A stretch of DNA of 21,607 nt from Phoronis ovalis (Eukaryota > Phoronida > Phoronidae). The position numbers and the translations under genes are program-made. The notes beneath the pieces are model-generated. The model was not told where the DNA came from. It searched no databases and saw nothing but the letters and a program-made list of their open reading frames with translations. Below are positions 19,590-21,607 of the stretch, in pieces; within the stretch, counting starts at the first letter, position 1, and each line of letters begins with the position of its first letter. The stretch lies in assembly GCA_028565635.1 (NCBI GenBank), contig JAOXYB010040616.1, positions 1-21,607 on the forward strand. The letters are read 5' to 3'.

Positions 19590-20317
19590 CTTAACAAATA
19601 ACCAGGTATGCATGTTCATAAATACTATAAGCTTTTAAATGCCTCTAAAAATCGTATGCCAGAGAACTACTCTTGAGACTACTCTATTCCTCAGATTCAA
19701 ATACTGGTAGCAAAGTGATGCTGCGATAAAGAAGAGGAAAAACAGGAACATATATAGGGGGGAAATGTAGTGTAGTGTAGTATCACAACCTATGAGAGAA
19801 GGCATGGAACTTGTACAACCAGTAATAGAAACACTGTATGGGATTATTATCAAGATTATCGTGCCGAATTCGCTAAACTGAGATTTATTTGTGTAAAGTT
19901 TCGAAGATATAGCTTTAGTGGTTTTGGACATATTCTTTTGAATTTTAAGAACGTAACATTTTAACCCAAAATGATATCCATACATGTCACATGATCTACT
20001 CAGAGGAAAATACATTACAGATTTAAAACACTTTTAAAAGTATGTATGCTTTTGATATTTATCTTTTCATTTATGTAGCAAAAAATTAATTTAAAATGTA
20101 AGGGTGAATAAATTGTACCGAACAATATTAGGACTTTTAAGGACACAATGGCACGTATACCGGTACAGTAGAAGTACTCCTAAAATACAACTACATATCA
20201 AAAAATAAAACTGTGTTTCGTCCGTTATTTGTTATCATGCCTACCTATGCTTGAAAATCTTGCTGATAGCCGTCGTAATAAATTCCGAGCTGGGCTATCG
20301 CTAGTTCTTCTCTGCAT
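16471..20317 (-). CDS. CARD and leucine-rich-repeat protein, two coding exons (20317-20245, 18851-16471)
   Basis: The spliced frame is 2454 nt, 817 residues plus TAA. Domains in order: Arg/Ser-rich N-terminus with RRTS and RRLS; a disordered Ser/Pro/Lys-rich region with SH3-ligand-like proline runs (PPPPP near 132-136, PRRPPPKPPR near 241-250); a CARD at about 301-389; a Ser-rich linker with SSPSPTSS; nine consecutive 28-residue ribonuclease-inhibitor-type LRRs at about 508-759 plus a partial tenth; a short acidic, Ser-rich tail ending LLWGNRLEG. The CARD assignment rests on the pattern of six amphipathic helices with IITVEDEDEV, AIIDVLLSKSDEEFDEFC and HVLADVL. LRR units fit LxIxxNxIGxxGAxxIAxxLxxNxxLxx. 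No Walker A/B or NACHT is seen between CARD and LRR, unlike NOD1/NLRC proteins. It is probably a cytosolic adaptor or sensor in immunity or cell death (inference). The exact orthologue is not recognised. Confidence 0.85.
18852..20244 (-). other. Intron 1 of the CARD-LRR gene
   Basis: It is 1393 bp, GT-AG, phase 1. It contains a (TA)14 microsatellite (19559-19586) and a same-strand open frame of 126 codons with an ATG (20015-19635) and two hydrophobic stretches, which I do not accept as a gene without transcript support. The rest is AT-rich and featureless. Confidence 0.6.
19559..19586. repeat. (TA)14 microsatellite
   Basis: Uninterrupted TA dinucleotides within intron 1 of the CARD-LRR gene; likely length-polymorphic. 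Confidence 0.95.
20245..20317 (-). CDS. CARD-LRR gene, exon 1 (start exon)
   Basis: It is 73 nt: ATG at 20317-20315 with A at -3, an in-frame TGA two codons upstream, 24 codons, and a final G before donor GTAGGC (20244-20239). Joined to the acceptor at 18852 the frame reads through the junction as SARFSSI-D-LPYQK. The large exon has no in-frame ATG before its stop at 18873-18871, so an upstream start exon is required, and this one fits by phase, donor, Kozak and upstream stop. Encoded residues include RRTS and RRLS, consensus basophilic-kinase (PKA-like) sites. No transcript is available here to confirm it. Confidence 0.68.
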
Positions 20318-21607
20318 GTTATATCAATGATGTAGACACAGTAACTTGTATAAAGTGTACATAATTTCCATTCACGAATCAATAATTTCTCCTGTTTGAA
20401 TTTTCTCTACGAATATTATTCATGAAATTGTCTACACTGTTTCCTGCCTAACATGTACTACTGCAAGTCTTCTTCTGAACCTCGGGTCTGAACATTGGCT
20501 TCTGTGCCGTGTAAACAGTTGGTAAAAAAACGTTCTCTCGGGCGTCCTCTTTTATCTGTCACAGTTCAATGGACTACATACATGACATCGTGATGTGAAT
20601 GCGCAAATACTATATCTATTAATTGATTATAATGATATCTCCTGGGTGAATCTACAGCATCTTTACATTATGCAGCCTATGATTATAAACAATTCTAGTC
20701 TCTCGAATTCAGTGTTTAGCTTGATTTTCCTTAGTAATCTGTTCTTAATAAATATGAAACGCTCTCTAAATTAATGTATAACTAAATATTTAAAAATGTT
20801 GATACATTGCCAAGTTCAAACATTATTGTCATCATGATAATCGAGTGTGTTCACCCAGTGAAGTGGCAGTGCCTCTTCGGTTAAACTCCTCAGACGAATT
20901 TCTTATAAATTCTTTTCGTATCATGCATGTCTGTTAGCTGTCACATACATGGTCTACAAAATTTATGAAGGTATTTTTTTGCAGAAAATTTGTAAGAACC
21001 CGCAGTGAGAACCTTAGTTTTTGTCCATCCTAGGATATCCCAGGTCCACCCTTACAATATTCAATCAAATTAGTCGTTCAACATTCAATAACCAAATAAT
21101 AGTAAACTGTAATAAGCGTAAAATCCTTGATCCTCTTACATATTATCTATGACCATGTACATACATATCTGTTAAGCAACAGCATCTGCTTACTACTAAC
21201 TAGTAAATGGCTATTGATCTCGTAATCAATTCTTGGATAACAAAACTATGAAATGCATGTTCTGCGTCCATGTAGATCTCTTTGTTCGACCCGAACAATG
21301 AGAAACACATGCATGCATTCAGCTATGCAGACAAATCAGAAGCGTGAATTGAAAAAACCCCAGCTGACAATCGATTTTATTCCATATTGTATTATGAGAT
21401 ATTATGTTGACAATATATTGTCCACTAATGCTTTAAGTAATTTAACGGTTGTTTACTTTTTTATTTATATTGTTTGTTTTTCCTCAGACAAAAATTGTTT
21501 GCAAAAAAGTCGGACAATGACACTTGTAAAACGCACCATAAAGTATGCTTTAAGTTTATCAATTTTCGCAGAACCTATCAATTCATGGTTTGGATTTGTG
21601 AGGTTAT
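20318..21607. other. Upstream flank of the CARD-LRR gene
   Basis: AT-rich sequence 5' of the proposed start exon, expected to hold its 5' UTR and promoter. I see no clear core promoter or repeat. A plus-strand exon-like stretch begins at 21488 after a T-rich CTCAG and stays open to the window edge; evidence is weak. Confidence 0.5.

Noticed and set aside
1-21607. CRISPR arrays, bacterial operons, tRNA or rRNA genes
   Set aside because: No regular repeat-spacer pattern, ribosome binding sites or cloverleaf was recognised; the gene structure is plainly eukaryotic.

Overview
This is a eukaryotic, AT-rich, intron-containing segment. It is almost certainly from an invertebrate animal, most likely a lophotrochozoan such as a mollusc; I infer the group from overall style (short exons, kilobase AT-rich introns, many small inverted-repeat elements, a Wnt16 orthologue, a CARD-LRR gene) and cannot prove it. 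I saw no operons, prokaryotic signals, tRNA or rRNA.

Layout, left to right. (1) 1-4095 is intronic or noncoding sequence downstream of a minus-strand first coding exon (4347-4096, C12orf56-like, 84 codons). It holds a degenerate ~33-bp tandem repeat (1522-1700) and two adjacent non-autonomous elements: a 385-bp element with an internal tandem duplication (2895-3279) and a 322-bp foldback MITE with 87-bp inverted repeats and a perfect 9-bp target-site duplication (3299-3620). (2) 4348-6624 separates that gene from the next, which points the opposite way. It holds a consensus CRE and a 39-bp minisatellite. (3) 6625-15811, plus strand: a complete four-exon wnt16 gene encoding 380 residues, with canonical GT-AG introns that keep frame. 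Intron 3 is 5.1 kb and contains two blocks of TTCACC-rich repeat. (4) 20317-16471, minus strand: a two-exon gene for an 817-residue protein with a proline-rich N-terminal part, a CARD and nine 28-residue leucine-rich repeats, and no visible NACHT/NB-ARC ATPase. Its small first exon (20317-20245) is too short to stand out as an open frame; I recovered it from splice phase. (5) 20318-21607 is upstream flank with a weak exon candidate at the right edge.

The Wnt16 and CARD-LRR genes are tail to tail, with 659 bp between stop codons and poly(A) signals on both strands close enough for 3' UTRs to abut or overlap. The C12orf56-like and Wnt16 genes are head to head, about 2.3 kb apart. There is no evidence that the three genes share a pathway: Wnt16 is a secreted signalling ligand, the CARD-LRR protein looks like a cytosolic adaptor or sensor for innate immunity or cell death, and the third protein is uncharacterised. 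The CARD-LRR architecture is the most novel item; the MITE pair is the clearest unannotated structure.
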